A DNA stretch of 47,754 bases from an uncultured Porphyromonadaceae bacterium (lineage in GTDB: Bacteria > Bacteroidota > Bacteroidia > Bacteroidales > Muribaculaceae), in contig CAMWNR010000007.1 in assembly GCA_947175665.1 (NCBI GenBank), positions 1 through 47,754 on the forward strand, given 5' to 3'. The position numbers and the translations under genes were made by a program. The notes under the pieces were generated by a model. It did not search any database and was not told the DNA's origin. It saw only the letters and a program-made list of their open reading frames with translations. This document shows, piece by piece, positions 47,631 to 47,754 of this stretch; position 1 is the first letter of the stretch, and each line of letters begins with the position of its first letter.

Positions 47631-47754
47631 TCAGGAGGGTTTGCTGATGATCCCTATTCGATTATTCCCTTTATCTGCAAGAAATGTAATAATAAGTAAT
47701 TTGCCAATCTCTCCGGTCACAATGCTCGCATTGCTCCCTCTGAGATTGACAAAA
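47631..47754 (-). other. Unidentified open stretch entering from the right edge, with inverted repeats
   Basis: On the minus strand a frame stays open from the window edge to a TGA at 47631-47633, about 40 codons, encoding segments such as NLRGSNASIVTGEIGKLL and LADKGNNRIGIISKPS. No start lies in view, so it could be the 3' end of a gene. The same DNA holds an 11-base inverted repeat (47701-47711 with 47742-47752, one mismatch that is a wobble in minus-strand RNA) enclosing CAATGC-TC-GCATTG (47720-47733). It is less AT-rich than neighbouring gaps. It might instead be a dispersed repeat or structured RNA. I cannot identify it. Confidence 0.35.

Overview
The window looks like a chromosomal segment of a Bacteroidales member of the Bacteroidota, possibly a Muribaculaceae-like gut bacterium. 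Four things point there. First, a coenzyme B12-dependent methylmalonyl-CoA mutase pair is present. Second, there is an EF-G2-type elongation factor paralogue, an animal/GT3-like glycogen synthase paired with a short alpha-glucan phosphorylase, and a DUF5106/thioredoxin protein. Third, several promoters fit the Bacteroidetes -33 TTG / -7 TAnnTTTG pattern. Fourth, obvious Shine-Dalgarno sequences are scarce and the gaps are very AT-rich. The family-level guess is inference.

Layout. 200-1267 (+): a secreted protein made of twelve exact 21-residue leucine-rich repeats, with its own promoter and terminator. 1395-12943 (+): twelve tightly packed co-directional genes, in order a BadF-type kinase, SGNH hydrolase, DUF5106/thioredoxin protein, DoxX, mnmA, bifunctional nuclease (DUF151-UVR), argR, an ArgC-like protein, a short SSB, speA, truA and ligA. 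17808-13051 (-): flavodiiron protein, UDG-like protein, DedA, rpe and a DUF2130 protein. 17985-22458 (+): dus, uvrA and a small putative lipoprotein. 25478-22465 (-): a Yip1-like membrane protein, smpB and rlhA. 29762-25752 (-): mutA-mutB. 30749-30036 (-): an FtsE-like ATPase. 31191-33347 (+): EF-G2. 33685-41052 (+): a TolC/MFP/RND efflux set followed by an MFS transporter. 45440-41195 (-): glycogen synthase and glucan phosphorylase. 47415-45763 (-): class I fumarase. The last 120 bases hold a structured, partly open stretch that I cannot identify.

How the genes fit together. Fumarase and methylmalonyl-CoA mutase belong to the succinate/propionate fermentation route. The two glycogen enzymes store and release glucose. 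EF-G2, SmpB, MnmA, TruA, Dus and RlhA all serve translation or RNA modification, and UvrA, LigA, the UDG-like protein and SSB serve DNA maintenance. ArgR, the ArgC-like protein and arginine decarboxylase form an arginine/polyamine corner, but ArgR lacks the usual arginine-binding Asp pair and the ArgC-like protein lacks its catalytic cysteine.

Most of the window is housekeeping. I saw no CRISPR array, insertion sequence, phage gene, tRNA or rRNA. The items most worth following up are the degenerate ArgR/ArgC-like pair, the DUF2130 protein with a PD-(D/E)XK-like signature, the EF-G paralogue with altered switch regions, the Cys-Gly repeat in MutA, the thioredoxin-like/DoxX coupled pair and the unexplained right-edge sequence.
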